A stretch of 64,000 nt of DNA from Bacteroidales bacterium UBA3843 (GTDB lineage: Bacteria > Bacteroidota > Bacteroidia > Bacteroidales > Paludibacteraceae). The notes below the pieces were generated by a model. The model was not told the DNA's origin, ran no database searches, and saw only the letters and a list, made by a program, of their open reading frames with translations. A program made the position numbers and the translations under genes. Below are positions 50,542 through 59,373 of the stretch, piece after piece. Positions within the stretch are counted from its first letter, which is position 1. Every line of letters begins with the position of its first letter. The stretch lies in contig DGHR01000014.1 of the NCBI GenBank assembly GCA_002392745.1, positions 257,630 to 321,629 on the forward strand. The letters are read 5' to 3'.

Positions 50542-52826
50542 GTCAGCAGGAGTGTTTTTGTACCTGATTGGTCGAAATTGACTTCAATCTTGTCGTTGTC
50601 CGTCACTTCGTCGCGGTATACACGTACCACGACTCCCTCTCCGAATACACGGTGACTCACTCGCTCCCCTTCTTTCCATATGGCGGATGATATGTTGTTG
50701 GTCGCGCCGCTTATCGCTTTGGCGGTAGCAGATGTGGCTGCAGGTGTTTTCTCCTCATGGCGCCATTCCGGTGTAGGTGCGGCATACATGCGCTCTCCCC
50801 ATGTCTGGTTGCTCCATCTTGGGCGTTCTGGTTGTATTGGTGTAGCAGTGCGGACTATCTCCATATATCGGCGGTCTATATCGTTCAGGAAACGACTGGG
50901 TGAGTTGAACGCCATCTGTCCGTTTCGAAACCGCTGGCGGGCATAACTGAGATAACAACGTTCCATGGCGCGCGTAATAGCTACGTACAATAGGCGTCGC
51001 TCCTCCTCTATCTCGCTTGGCTTGACACAGAATTGGCTTGGGAACAGGTTCTCCTCCATGCCGGCGATAAACACAATCGGGAATTCCAGTCCTTTGGCTG
51101 CGTGCACAGTCATTAGCGTTACGCGCTCCGTGGTGTCGGTCAGGTTATCGTCTTGGTCAGTCTGCAGGCTGACTTCGCCCAGAAAATCTGTGATAGGGGT
51201 GTAGTCTATCCCTTCTTCCTGTCGTTGTGCAACAAACTCACGGATGGCGTTTAGCAACTCTTGCACGTTTTGTGCGCGGTCTATTCCTTCGGCTGTAACA
51301 TCCATGGCTAATGCACTCTGTACGCCGGTTATATGCAGTGTCTGTTCTGCAAACGTATATGCGTCAGTCTCTTCGCTCAATTGATGCAATTGGGCCATCA
51401 ATTCGGTAAAACCGAGCAGTTTCTTCATAGTGGCGCTATTCACATCCAGACCCGTCTCTGCCGGATAGCGCATCACCTCCAGATAGGAACGGTGGTGTTC
51501 AATTGCGTTGGCAGCCACTTTCTTCATGGTAGTGTCGCCTATTCCGCGTCCGGGGAAACCAATGATGCGTAGCAGGGCTTCGTTGTCGCGGGGGTTGACT
51601 GCCAACCGGAAATAACCTAGCGTGTCTTTTATCTCTTTGCGCTGATAAAAAGAAGTGCCTCCATAGATACGGTACGGTATGTTCCGTTTGCGTAACTCGC
51701 CTTCGAAAGCACGGCTTTGTGCATTCGTGCGGTATAGAACGGCAATGTCGTCATACGAGATTTGTGCTTTCTCACGGCTTGGGCGGGACGGGCTAAGGCT
51801 TCTTATCTGTTCGGCCACTCCGTTTGCTTCGGCACGGTCGTCCATATAGGCATGCAGGCTCAACGGACAGCCTTCCTCTTTTTCTGAAAAGACAGTCTTT
51901 TCTATTTGGTGTATATTTTTGTGTATCAGCGAGTTGGCAGCATTGACTATATTTTGTGTTGAGCGGTAGTTACGCTCCAGTTTGAACAACCGGGCATTCG
52001 GGTATTGTCTCCTGAAATTCAATATGTTGCGGATATCGGCACCTCGGAACGAGTAGATGGACTGGGCGTCATCTCCTACCACACAGATGTTCTGCTGCGG
52101 CTCGGCTAACCGGCTAACCAACAGATACTGAACATAGTTCGTGTCTTGATACTCGTCCACCAGCACGTAACGGAACATCTGTTGCAGTTGTTCCAGCACG
52201 TCCTGATGTTCATTCATCAGTTTGAGCATATTCAGCAATAAGTCGTCGAAGTCCATTGCGTTGGCGGCTTTTAGACGGGCCTGATAAAGCTCATATACCG
52301 CTACAATGTCGTACATCCGTGCCTCGCGGTCCTGCCGGAGCAATTCGTTGTTCTTGCCGTACTCGGCCGGAGAAATCAGGTTGTTTTTCGCCATAGATAT
52401 GCGTCCAAGTACGGCTGCCGGTTTATAGACTTTGTCATCCAGCCCGCGTTCCTTGCAGACAGCTTTAAGTAGCGATTTGCTGTCCGCGGTGTCATAAATG
52501 GTAAAATCTCGTGTAAAACCTAATTTGTCGGCATCGCGTCTTAATAGTTTAGCGCATATACTATGAAAGGTTCCCATCCATAGGTATCGTGCATCATTTG
52601 CCGGCACTAGTCGCATGATGCGCTCTTTCATCTCTCGTGCCGCTTTGTTGGTAAAGGTTAATGCCAGAATATTGCCTGCGGGTACTCCCTGCGAGAGTAG
52701 GTATGCTATTCTATAGGTTAGTACACGTGTCTTGCCTGAACCGGCACCTGCTACAATCAAGGACGGTCCTTCAGTACACGTTACCGCTGCACGTTGAGTA
52801 TCATTTAATTGATCTAAAAAATCCAT
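50517..52826 (-). CDS. UvrD/PcrA-type DNA helicase
   Basis: 769 residues. SF1A helicase: motif I VAGAGSGKTRVLTYR, Ia ALTFTNKAAREMKER, II LVDEYQDTN, III VGDDAQSIYSFRGADIRN, V TVHAAKGLEFP, VI LYVAITRAMER, and a C-terminal RNA polymerase-binding tudor-like segment (GERVSHRVFGEGVVV). Acts in nucleotide-excision and mismatch repair and in clearing recombination or transcription complexes. Last gene of the minus-strand run, 16 bases after menA. Confidence 0.95.
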   Translation of the reverse strand: MDFLDQLNDTQRAAVTCTEGPSLIVAGAGSGKTRVLTYRIAYLLSQGVPAGNILALTFTNKAAREMKERIMRLVPANDARYLWMGTFHSICAKLLRRDADKLGFTRDFTIYDTADSKSLLKAVCKERGLDDKVYKPAAVLGRISMAKNNLISPAEYGKNNELLRQDREARMYDIVAVYELYQARLKAANAMDFDDLLLNMLKLMNEHQDVLEQLQQMFRYVLVDEYQDTNYVQYLLVSRLAEPQQNICVVGDDAQSIYSFRGADIRNILNFRRQYPNARLFKLERNYRSTQNIVNAANSLIHKNIHQIEKTVFSEKEEGCPLSLHAYMDDRAEANGVAEQIRSLSPSRPSREKAQISYDDIAVLYRTNAQSRAFEGELRKRNIPYRIYGGTSFYQRKEIKDTLGYFRLAVNPRDNEALLRIIGFPGRGIGDTTMKKVAANAIEHHRSYLEVMRYPAETGLDVNSATMKKLLGFTELMAQLHQLSEETDAYTFAEQTLHITGVQSALAMDVTAEGIDRAQNVQELLNAIREFVAQRQEEGIDYTPITDFLGEVSLQTDQDDNLTDTTERVTLMTVHAAKGLEFPIVFIAGMEENLFPSQFCVKPSEIEEERRLLYVAITRAMERCYLSYARQRFRNGQMAFNSPSRFLNDIDRRYMEIVRTATPIQPERPRWSNQTWGERMYAAPTPEWRHEEKTPAATSATAKAISGATNNISSAIWKEGERVSHRVFGEGVVVRVYRDEVTDNDKIEVNFDQSGTKTLLLTYAKLERI

Positions 52827-52842
52827 GTTATATGCGATCTAT

Positions 52843-53712
52843 TTACAACCATCCTACACAGGCTACAATTAGTGTGCTGAACATCAGCACTGGCATTTGT
52901 AAGTCCAATCGGCTTCCTTCGTTATGGAAAATATACCATATATGCCAAACCCATAACGGAGCCACCATCCAAGTCCACCAATGCCCGAAAGCGGCAAATA
53001 GCAACAAGCAGCCTGCTAGCAAACAAGTATGATAGATTTTGCTCCCTTGCTGGCCTAACATACTTGCAAACGTATGTTTACCATGGGTGCGGTCGTTATC
53101 CATATCGCGGATATTATTCAGGTTTAGAACTCCTACGCAAGGCAAACCGATTGCTGTACCGCAGACCCATATCTCAGTGCTGAGAGTCTGCACTTGCAAG
53201 TAATAACCACCCAGTGTGCTGAGCAGACCGAAGAACATGAATACTCCCAAATCACCCAAACCGATGTAACCGTAGCTGTGACGGCCCAACGTATAGGTCA
53301 TGGCGCCAGCAACAGCCAATGCGCCCAATATGAAGAAAACCATACTCTGAGCACAGAAAAACGTTCCAAAAGCACTATATATCAGTGCTGTGCCGAATAC
53401 TATACATAGTATCATAAACAACCCAATCATGCCTTTTATCTGCTTCTCAGTAATCGTCCCAGCCTGAAGTCCATAGATGGCACGGCTCTGCTGGCTCTTG
53501 TCCGTACCTTTCTGTGCATCGCCCAATTCGTTAGACAGGTTGCTCAGAATCTGCAGACTCAGCGTCGTCAGTATAGCTAAGATAAAGACCCACATTCCTT
53601 TCCCTTCGAGAGACTGGGGATAGATGCTCCATGCAAGGCCGGTACCGAGGATGATACCTGACATAGAGAGCGGCAAGGTGCGCGGACGCAAGGATTGGAT
53701 ATAAGGTGACAT
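52843..53712 (-). CDS. menA: 1,4-dihydroxy-2-naphthoate polyprenyltransferase
   Basis: 289 residues, about nine membrane spans. UbiA family; attaches the polyprenyl chain in menaquinone synthesis. The two Asp-rich sites are NELGDAQKGTDKSQQ and NNIRDMDNDRTHGKHT. The start overlaps the GH53 stop as TAATG, a coupling with no obvious functional logic. Confidence 0.93.
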   Translation of the reverse strand: MSPYIQSLRPRTLPLSMSGIILGTGLAWSIYPQSLEGKGMWVFILAILTTLSLQILSNLSNELGDAQKGTDKSQQSRAIYGLQAGTITEKQIKGMIGLFMILCIVFGTALIYSAFGTFFCAQSMVFFILGALAVAGAMTYTLGRHSYGYIGLGDLGVFMFFGLLSTLGGYYLQVQTLSTEIWVCGTAIGLPCVGVLNLNNIRDMDNDRTHGKHTFASMLGQQGSKIYHTCLLAGCLLLFAAFGHWWTWMVAPLWVWHIWYIFHNEGSRLDLQMPVLMFSTLIVACVGWL

Positions 53713-54896
53713 TATTGTGTTTTTGAAATTTTACAGGTGTTTTTCATTCCCAAAAGTGTGCGGAGGGCAGGGGAGGGTTGTCCATCCGGTGTGAAAGACC
53801 CCATATCGTAACCGCCCCAACCCAATGGGATATATTCGGCTGGTCGCCAACCACCGTAGCATTGTGGTTCCCAATAGAAGACACCCGCGCAGGAGTCAAT
53901 CTCTGCGATGCGTTCTAGAAAATCGGTCATCACGATATTCGATATCGCCGCTACGGAGTCATACTCGCTGATGGGAGGCTCGCCTTGCCGGATAAGGATG
54001 GACTTGCTTCCCCAATTCATCATGCCTATCTCAGCAATCATCACAGGACGGTGAAAAGTGGCAATCAGGGCGCGAATGTTCTCTTCCGCACGGCGGTTGG
54101 CTTCCTGCCATGAGATACCCGACCAAGCGGACATCATGGGGTAGTGGCTCAAGCCTATCATGTCATACTTGCCGCCATGCGCATTCATGGCTTGCCAGAA
54201 CCAATCGCGGTAGTCGTATGCATTGTCCACATGGACAATCACAGTGATGTCGCTGAATGCCTCTTTAGCAGCATCATAGCCGGCGGCTGTCAGCCTGGCA
54301 TATCGGTCCCATGCTGCATCTATAGCTTGTCCATCCGGCATGTCAGGAGCCGGCTTGCTCACTTTGCCTACAGGCCATAACATCCCGTTCGGCGTCTCGT
54401 TGCCCACCTGCACCCACTCGGGTTTGACGCCGGCCTCTTTCAGCGTATATAATACATCCAGCGTGTGCTCGCGCACCGCTTCGCATAGTTGCTCGTAACT
54501 ATACTCCTTCCATGCGGAGGGGATGGTCTGATGATTCGGGTCGGCGAAGAAATCCGAGTAATGGAAATCAATCATCACGCGCAGCCCTTGTCTGGCGGCT
54601 CGGCGAGCCATACTGACGACATCCTCTTTGTTGCTCCAACCGGTGGAATGGTTGACCCATACACGCAGACGCACGGCATTCATACCGGCTTTCTGCATAA
54701 TATCCAGACAGTCCCCCTCATCTCCCTCGGTATTGTAGAACCGGACGGAGTCGTGCTCCATCTCACTTAACCAACTCACATCCGCCCCTTTGGCGAACGA
54801 CCCACGTGGTGTCTTGGGGTGGTAATAACAACCAGTCAGACACACTGTCGCCAATATGCATAAAACAGTACTTCGACATTTCATTTTATTATCCAT
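53712..54896 (-). CDS. GH53 endo-beta-1,4-galactanase lipoprotein
   Basis: 394 residues. Lipoprotein signal ending TVCLTGC. Cuts beta-1,4-galactan side chains of pectin (arabinogalactan type I). The catalytic acid/base is in WVQVGNETPNGMLWPVG, the nucleophile in MIAEIGMMNWG, and FAKGADVSWLSEME and VRLRVWVN are family hallmarks. Probably on the outer-membrane surface. Unlike usual polysaccharide-utilisation loci, no SusC/SusD pair or regulator is adjacent. Confidence 0.93.
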   Translation of the reverse strand: MDNKMKCRSTVLCILATVCLTGCYYHPKTPRGSFAKGADVSWLSEMEHDSVRFYNTEGDEGDCLDIMQKAGMNAVRLRVWVNHSTGWSNKEDVVSMARRAARQGLRVMIDFHYSDFFADPNHQTIPSAWKEYSYEQLCEAVREHTLDVLYTLKEAGVKPEWVQVGNETPNGMLWPVGKVSKPAPDMPDGQAIDAAWDRYARLTAAGYDAAKEAFSDITVIVHVDNAYDYRDWFWQAMNAHGGKYDMIGLSHYPMMSAWSGISWQEANRRAEENIRALIATFHRPVMIAEIGMMNWGSKSILIRQGEPPISEYDSVAAISNIVMTDFLERIAEIDSCAGVFYWEPQCYGGWRPAEYIPLGWGGYDMGSFTPDGQPSPALRTLLGMKNTCKISKTQ

Positions 54897-54996
54897 TTTT
54901 ATTTCAAAATGATTAGCGGTTCTAAACCTTCCTGCGGAATAAAAGACCGGATCCTATTGAATATCCAATGTCCGATAGGCAGTTATATAAGGGCCC

Positions 54997-55371
54997 TTAT
55001 CCTTTAAAACCGAACACAAAATAGACGGCTGCAATTAAAAACAAACAGGCAACGAAATGATTCCACCGCAGTGGCATATGGAATGCCAATGCAGAGAACA
55101 GAACGAAAACCACCAATGTGATGACTTCTTGAATAACCTTCAACTGCATAAGCGTAAAAGGACCTCCATTGCCTTCAAATCCCAATCGGTTGGCCGGTAC
55201 TTGCAGGCAGTATTCGAAGAAGGCAATGCCCCATGACAGTAGGATGACAAAGATTAACGGAGTGGCATTGGTGATAAAACCGGTGTTTTGCAGTTTCAAG
55301 TGGCCGTACCATGCCAGCGTCATAAATACGTTCGACGCAAGTAATAACAATATAGTATATAAAGCATTCAT
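54997..55371 (-). CDS. DMT/DUF486 family small membrane protein
   Basis: 124 residues, four transmembrane segments. Motifs TLAWYGHLKL, SWGIAFFEYCLQVPANR and QLKVIQEVITLVVF are typical of DUF486. Function not established. Follows ttcA by 26 bases. Confidence 0.9.
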   Translation of the reverse strand: MNALYTILLLLASNVFMTLAWYGHLKLQNTGFITNATPLIFVILLSWGIAFFEYCLQVPANRLGFEGNGGPFTLMQLKVIQEVITLVVFVLFSALAFHMPLRWNHFVACLFLIAAVYFVFGFKG

Positions 55372-55397
55372 AATATCTGAATATCAAAAATTTCAAT

Positions 55398-56186
55398 TTA
55401 CCTTTTCATTACCGTACGCGGCGGCAGGTATTCAGGTTTAATGTTGGTCATGGCGTTAAATATCGAGTCCGGTGCTTCGGGACTGAGTGCCTTGATTTGC
55501 CCTAACAGTTCTTTCACTTTGGCCCGTGAGCTGACATGTTCGAAGGGGCATAATTTTTTTTGTTTCTCGTATTTCCTCAACTCGGCATAGCGCGCCAAAT
55601 CACATTCCTCAATCAGTGCGAGCGGACGAATAATTTGCAAAGGCATTTTCTCCATTTGCAGCAGTGGCGGCATGGTCGCAAAAGCTCCCTGAAAAAACAT
55701 ATTCATCAATAGTGTTTCGATGATGTCGTCTTTGTGGTGCCCGAAAGCAATTTTGTTACACCCCATCTCTTGCGCTACGTTAAACAACTCCTTGCGTCGA
55801 TACCAAGAGCAAAGGAAACAGGGGGCGTCTATCTCCCGAATTTCTCTTCCATCCTTCTGTGGAGGGGTAGCGGGGATGTTTACATCTCTCACTATCAACG
55901 GAACATGTGCCTCGTCGCAGAATTGTTGCAGGTAACCCATATCACTGATATACGCCCTCTCTTTCACCCGCACATGAAGTGCAGTCACACTAAACCTTGG
56001 CACGTAAATCCGCGCCCTTCGCCCGAGCATTTCCACTAGTGCCAGACTATCCTTTCCTCCGCTTAAACCGATTAGTATATGGTCGCCGTCGGCTATCAAC
56101 TGATAGTCTGCACATGCCTTGTGAAAACGCTTTGTCAACCGTAACTGCAGTTGTTCTAATTCTATTTGTTCAGCGGTCTTGTTCAC
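55398..56186 (-). CDS. ttcA: tRNA 2-thiocytidine biosynthesis protein TtcA
   Basis: 262 residues. PP-loop ATPase that thiolates C32 in tRNA using an iron-sulfur cluster. PP-loop LIGLSGGKDSLALVEM, the cluster cysteines in APCFLCSWYRRKELF, and AFGHHKDDIIETLLMNMFF are diagnostic. Confidence 0.93.
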   Translation of the reverse strand: MNKTAEQIELEQLQLRLTKRFHKACADYQLIADGDHILIGLSGGKDSLALVEMLGRRARIYVPRFSVTALHVRVKERAYISDMGYLQQFCDEAHVPLIVRDVNIPATPPQKDGREIREIDAPCFLCSWYRRKELFNVAQEMGCNKIAFGHHKDDIIETLLMNMFFQGAFATMPPLLQMEKMPLQIIRPLALIEECDLARYAELRKYEKQKKLCPFEHVSSRAKVKELLGQIKALSPEAPDSIFNAMTNIKPEYLPPRTVMKR

Positions 56187-56221
56187 ACTTAATCTCTATA
56201 TTGTAGCGCCTTTGGCACTCT

Positions 56222-56929
56222 CTAAACTAAATTGCCGTCTCTGTCCTTCTCCTGATGGCGGGCAATCAGCCGCACACTATATTTGCGCAGGGCGTTGAAG
56301 CCGACAAGGAAGACCAGCATCAGTATACCGGCTATGTACTCCGGCGTGGTCCCCATTCCCATTAGTATGCTGTCGTACAGACCGTGCGCCAGTATCGGCA
56401 TACTCCATGCCAAGAATAGGTTCAATCGTCTGTAACGCGGATTGCTGAAGGTAGCCATTGCATAGAAGAAACCCATTACTACGCCGAAGAAGAAGTGTCC
56501 AGGTACTGCAAAAAGAGCACGGCTTATTCCGATGGACATCCATTCGCCGTTGGCAGCACCTTGTATCAGGTAGCCAATGTTCTCAAGACCGGCAAAGCCC
56601 AAACCGATACAGGTAGCATAAACGATGCCGTCCAGCCGCTCGTCGTAATAGGGGTTTTTCCTGAGCAACAACCATAGCATCAGCAGTTTGGCACTCTCCT
56701 CAGGAATGCCGGCCATCACGAATCCGTTATAGAAAGCAGTGGTCCAATTAACTACCTGAATCTGTGGTACGGGCGTCATAACCAATATAACCAGCAGCGC
56801 AGCGAATACACCATATAGCAGTGCCTTCATCAGCCAACGCAACGGTTCAGGTTGGCGCATGTCTTTCACCAGAATATATATAAAAAGCAGGAAAACAGGT
56901 GCCAATGCAGCAATAATAATCCAAATCAT
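56222..56929 (-). CDS. prsW: PrsW family intramembrane metalloprotease
   Basis: 235 residues from the ATG at 56929, about seven spans. Motifs GIPEESAKLLMLWLL (EExxK), GFAGLENIGYL (ENxxY), VPGHFFFGVVMGF and HGLYDS give the glutamate and histidine ligands of the family. PrsW in Bacillus cuts an anti-sigma factor; the substrate here is unknown. An upstream in-frame ATG would overlap the preceding gene by 65 bases and is less likely. Confidence 0.92.
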   Translation of the reverse strand: MIWIIIAALAPVFLLFIYILVKDMRQPEPLRWLMKALLYGVFAALLVILVMTPVPQIQVVNWTTAFYNGFVMAGIPEESAKLLMLWLLLRKNPYYDERLDGIVYATCIGLGFAGLENIGYLIQGAANGEWMSIGISRALFAVPGHFFFGVVMGFFYAMATFSNPRYRRLNLFLAWSMPILAHGLYDSILMGMGTTPEYIAGILMLVFLVGFNALRKYSVRLIARHQEKDRDGNLV

Positions 56930-56936
56930 AACCGTA

Positions 56937-57458
56937 TCATTGCTGTTTATCAATTTCCCATTGCGGTAGCAGAGGTTCCGGCGTGCCCAGTATAGCGTCA
57001 TTCTTATACGCGAAAGCGTCTTTCGCGACGAAGATATTACTGTACAGTCCGGAATAATGGCGGAACCGGACCATAGGAGCTTCTTCTGCAGACTGCTTTG
57101 GTGCGCAGATATACAGGTAGAACAGTCCTTCTTTCTGCTCCGCTACACCGAGACATTCGTTGCCGCAAAACGCGGCAATCAAGTCTTTCGCGTCTATAGC
57201 AAAATCGGTAGCTTCGGTAAATTGTGAGCTCAAATCCACCTTAATGACAGCCGTTATGGACGATGTGTAGTCATAGTCGGCGGGTGCGGTCCATTCCGGT
57301 CTGGGAGTGTTGCCTTTCAGACTCTCCGAGGGGGTCGGCTGATTCCTCTCTTTGCACCCGGACATTAGTATTAGGGCGATGCCCAGTGAGCAAAGGCCGA
57401 CGGTGATGTGATGCAGACCGGATTTAAAGTTTCTTACCGGTAATGTCATATTTTTCAT
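56937..57458 (-). CDS. Small exported lipoprotein, function unknown
   Basis: 173 residues. Long N-terminus, then a lipoprotein signal LIMLSGC-type (IALILMSGCKE near residue 35). The mature domain (PADYDYTSSITAVIKVDL ... DLIAAFCGNECLGVAE ... VRFRHYSGLYSNIF) resembles a small beta-rich domain that I have seen repeated in large Bacteroidota exported proteins, here as a single copy. First gene of the seven-gene run; prsW follows by seven bases. Confidence 0.75.
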   Translation of the reverse strand: MKNMTLPVRNFKSGLHHITVGLCSLGIALILMSGCKERNQPTPSESLKGNTPRPEWTAPADYDYTSSITAVIKVDLSSQFTEATDFAIDAKDLIAAFCGNECLGVAEQKEGLFYLYICAPKQSAEEAPMVRFRHYSGLYSNIFVAKDAFAYKNDAILGTPEPLLPQWEIDKQQ

Positions 57459-57520
57459 TGTTTCGGATAATTAATTTCGCTTTCGCGTGTGAGTAAGCAC
57501 GCATGCATACGAAAACGGCG

Positions 57521-57552
57521 CAAAGATACTGCTTTTTTAGGAACTATGCAAG
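57521..57552 (-). promoter_or_regulatory. Promoter of the seven-gene minus-strand run
   Basis: Minus strand CTTG, about 20 bases, TATCTTTG (57521-57528), followed by CGCC and the alternating tract. Confidence 0.65.
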
Positions 57553-57617
57553 TGTTTTTCGTATTTTGCGTTTCTTTTAGTGTTTTTTTTCTATGTTCCA
57601 TATTTTTTTTCGTTATA

Positions 57618-57722
57618 CACCCGAAGCGTCCTTCCGCTTTTTGGAGGAAGACCGTGTCCGCTCCACCGAGAAAGGTAAAAACAATAACCTTTCACCTTTC
57701 ACCTTTAACCTTTCACCTTTAC
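57618..57722. repeat. Dispersed intergenic element, short copy, with AACCTTT heptamers
   Basis: Starts CACCCGAAGCGTCCTTCCGC and reaches CTCCACCGAGAAAGG, then A-rich bases and five heptamers (AACCTTT/CACCTTT, 57685-57722). It parallels 2785-2978. Confidence 0.65.
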
Positions 57723-57826
57723 TTTGGCACGGTATTTGTCTCTGGTCTGTCAGACAAGTCAAAATTGACTACTCATCATTCATTAACTACTCATTAATTT
57801 ATTATTAATTAGAAAGGGAAACAGCT

Positions 57827-58264
57827 ATGCGTAAACTTATGATTCTGGCGGTAGCCGCCATCTTTGCGTCAAACCTCTGCGCGCAAGAAGCCAAAGCTCA
57901 GAAGGGCGAGTGCAAGAAAGAAAAGAAAGAATGCAAAATGTCTCAGGAGGAACGCACCAACCGGGATATCAAAATCCTGAGCGAGAAATTGGAGTTGAGT
58001 GAAGAACAGGCAGCCAAGTTCGCCGTTACGTACCGCGAGTTTGCACTAGCCAAAGCCAAACTGAACAAGGAGTATAAGGCCAAGTTCGCCGAGCAACTTA
58101 ACGAACGTCAGGTACGAGAAGTACTCCATTTCCAAGGTCCGCAACGCAAAGGCGAGTTCAAGGATGGTAAAGGTCCGAAACACCGCGACGGGTTCAAAAG
58201 CGGTGAGAAATCGAAGAAAGAGCATAAACGCCAACCGGCAGAAATCGAAGAGGAAAAGAAATAA
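57827..58264 (+). CDS. Small periplasmic helical protein, Spy/DUF4890-like
   Basis: 145 residues. Signal peptide (LMILAVAAIFASNLCA), then a Lys/Glu-rich helical domain with KLELSEEQAAKFAVTYREF, resembling the LTxxQ helices of Spy/CpxP chaperones. The C-terminal third is a Gly/Lys-rich tail rich in charged residues. Function unknown; perhaps an envelope-stress chaperone. Confidence 0.7.
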   Translation: MRKLMILAVAAIFASNLCAQEAKAQKGECKKEKKECKMSQEERTNRDIKILSEKLELSEEQAAKFAVTYREFALAKAKLNKEYKAKFAEQLNERQVREVLHFQGPQRKGEFKDGKGPKHRDGFKSGEKSKKEHKRQPAEIEEEKK

Positions 58265-58283
58265 GTCGGAGGACGGCATTCTC

Positions 58284-58312
58284 AAAAAGGCAGCACTTGC
58301 TGTCTTTTTTTT
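58284..58312 (+). terminator. Terminator after the Spy-like gene
   Basis: Stem AAAAGGCAGC-ACTT-GCTGTCTTTT with a T-run. Confidence 0.85.
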
Positions 58313-58349
58313 GTTTTCTTAAGATAGACGGGTGTTGAAAATCAGCGCT

Positions 58350-58415
58350 TTATGGACTTATCGGAGGCGCGTTTGAGGCATCTTTGACTCATATTGGAGG
58401 CAATTCGGAGGTGTT
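58350..58415. repeat. Degenerate 11-bp tandem array (TTGGAGGCAAT type)
   Basis: Six units of 11 bp: TTATGGACTTA, TCGGAGGCGCG, TTTGAGGCATC, TTTGACTCATA, TTGGAGGCAAT and TCGGAGGTGTT. It is recognised mainly by exact spacing and lies between a terminator and the end of a convergent gene. Confidence 0.65.
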
Positions 58416-58418
58416 TTC

Positions 58419-58829
58419 TCATTGTTTGTACCCCGGATTATTTTTATCCTTCAAGTAAAGATAGACCAAGGGCATATCATCCTGGTCGTTGGCAGTAAGA
58501 TAAACCTCCATCCTTTCGGCAAGATAGTTATCGCCGCTGGGCAGGGAGAACTCAGCCCAAGCCATGTAGCTGAAGGCGATGATGCCCTGCACCTGTTGGA
58601 AGTCCACATTGCCATCGCCATAGGTGTTGTTGTGCGCGCCCGCGTTGTGGAACGTAAAGGCGTGGTCAAACCTAAAGTTGTCGCCCCATTTACAGTACTT
58701 TTTGTCCGGTGTCCAGCCCCAACCGGCATACATGGTTCCCGCTGCACATACCAGTGCAAGGAGAAGAGACAAGATTTTTTTTATTATTTTGTTGTGATTA
58801 TGATATTCTGTTTGACAATTTTTTGACAA
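58419..58829 (-). CDS. Small exported protein, function unknown
   Basis: 136 residues. Polar start, then a signal peptide KKILSLLLALVCAAGTMYA. The mature part has several aromatic residues (WGWTPDKKYCKWGDNFRF) and no family I recognise. The only ATG giving the signal peptide is at 58829, just after a minus-strand promoter. A shorter plus-strand frame over the same DNA has no signal or promoter. Confidence 0.6.
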   Translation of the reverse strand: MSKNCQTEYHNHNKIIKKILSLLLALVCAAGTMYAGWGWTPDKKYCKWGDNFRFDHAFTFHNAGAHNNTYGDGNVDFQQVQGIIAFSYMAWAEFSLPSGDNYLAERMEVYLTANDQDDMPLVYLYLKDKNNPGYKQ

Positions 58830-58842
58830 CTTTAAGAAGGCG

Positions 58843-58850
58843 CAAAAATA
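58843..58850 (-). promoter_or_regulatory. Promoter -7 element of the small exported protein
   Basis: Minus strand TATTTTTG, about 14 bases before the ATG. The -33 element is not clear. Confidence 0.5.
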
Positions 58851-58991
58851 TAGTTTTTTTTGAAATACGCAAAGAATTTGCCCAAAAAGCGTAAAAATTT
58901 TTTTTTAAAACGCTAAACCGTTATTTTGAAGAAAATGTTCAGATGCCGGTCTTTTATAGTGAACTCACGCTGTGGTTATTCTGAGGTTATT

Positions 58992-59057
58992 CTAATAGTT
59001 CGTCTATAGTTCGTCTATAATTCGTGTATAATTCGTCTATAGTTCGTGTATAATTCG
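58992..59057. repeat. 11-bp tandem array (TCTATAGTTCG)
   Basis: Six units of exactly 11 bp varying between TCTATAGTTCG and TGTATAATTCG. Confidence 0.92.
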
Positions 59058-59144
59058 TGGCAAACGGCATACAGTCCGCTGAAAAACAGGGCCTGTGTTC
59101 AGCTTTCAGCATTCAGTTTTCAGTTTTTTGCGGCTGAATAGGAC

Positions 59145-59207
59145 TTTTATCGAGGTTTTATCGAGGTTTTATCGGACTTTTATCGGATTTTTATCGAGGT
59201 TTTATCG
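59145..59207. repeat. 11-bp tandem array (TTTTATCGAGG)
   Basis: Five full units and a partial sixth: TTTTATCGAGG three times, plus TTTTATCGGAC and TTTTATCGGAT. Confidence 0.92.
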
Positions 59208-59341
59208 TAAGATGGTCCCGTGATGCTCGCAACCATCCCCCGACGACGAGCCAATATCGCCCATTCCGAGCAAGCTCAAATGGTCAAAATGACATGTAAA
59301 TCATGCAAAATGCATTTTTTTTGACTTTTCTTACAGAATTA

Positions 59342-59373
59342 TTTGGTCAATTCAAAAAAAAGTAGTACCTTTG
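59342..59373 (+). promoter_or_regulatory. Promoter of the str operon
   Basis: TTTG at 59342-59345, 20 bases, TACCTTTG at 59366-59373. The leader to rpsL is about 115 nt and carries the alternating tract 59397-59416. Confidence 0.85.

Larger units (their letters stand above)
57459..57826. other. Divergent spacer, 368 bp, repeats and leader
   Basis: Holds the leader of the minus-strand run with an alternating purine-pyrimidine tract (57495-57511), its promoter, a T-rich stretch, the short copy of the dispersed element (57618-57722) with a heptamer array, and A/T-rich direct repeats of ACTACTCAT type before the next gene. Confidence 0.8.

Noticed and set aside
58422..58826. Plus-strand frame of 134 codons opposite the small exported protein
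   Set aside because: No promoter or signal; the minus-strand frame has both.
58992..59207. Possible CRISPR array
   Set aside because: Units are 11 bp, contiguous and without spacers, and no cas gene is present.
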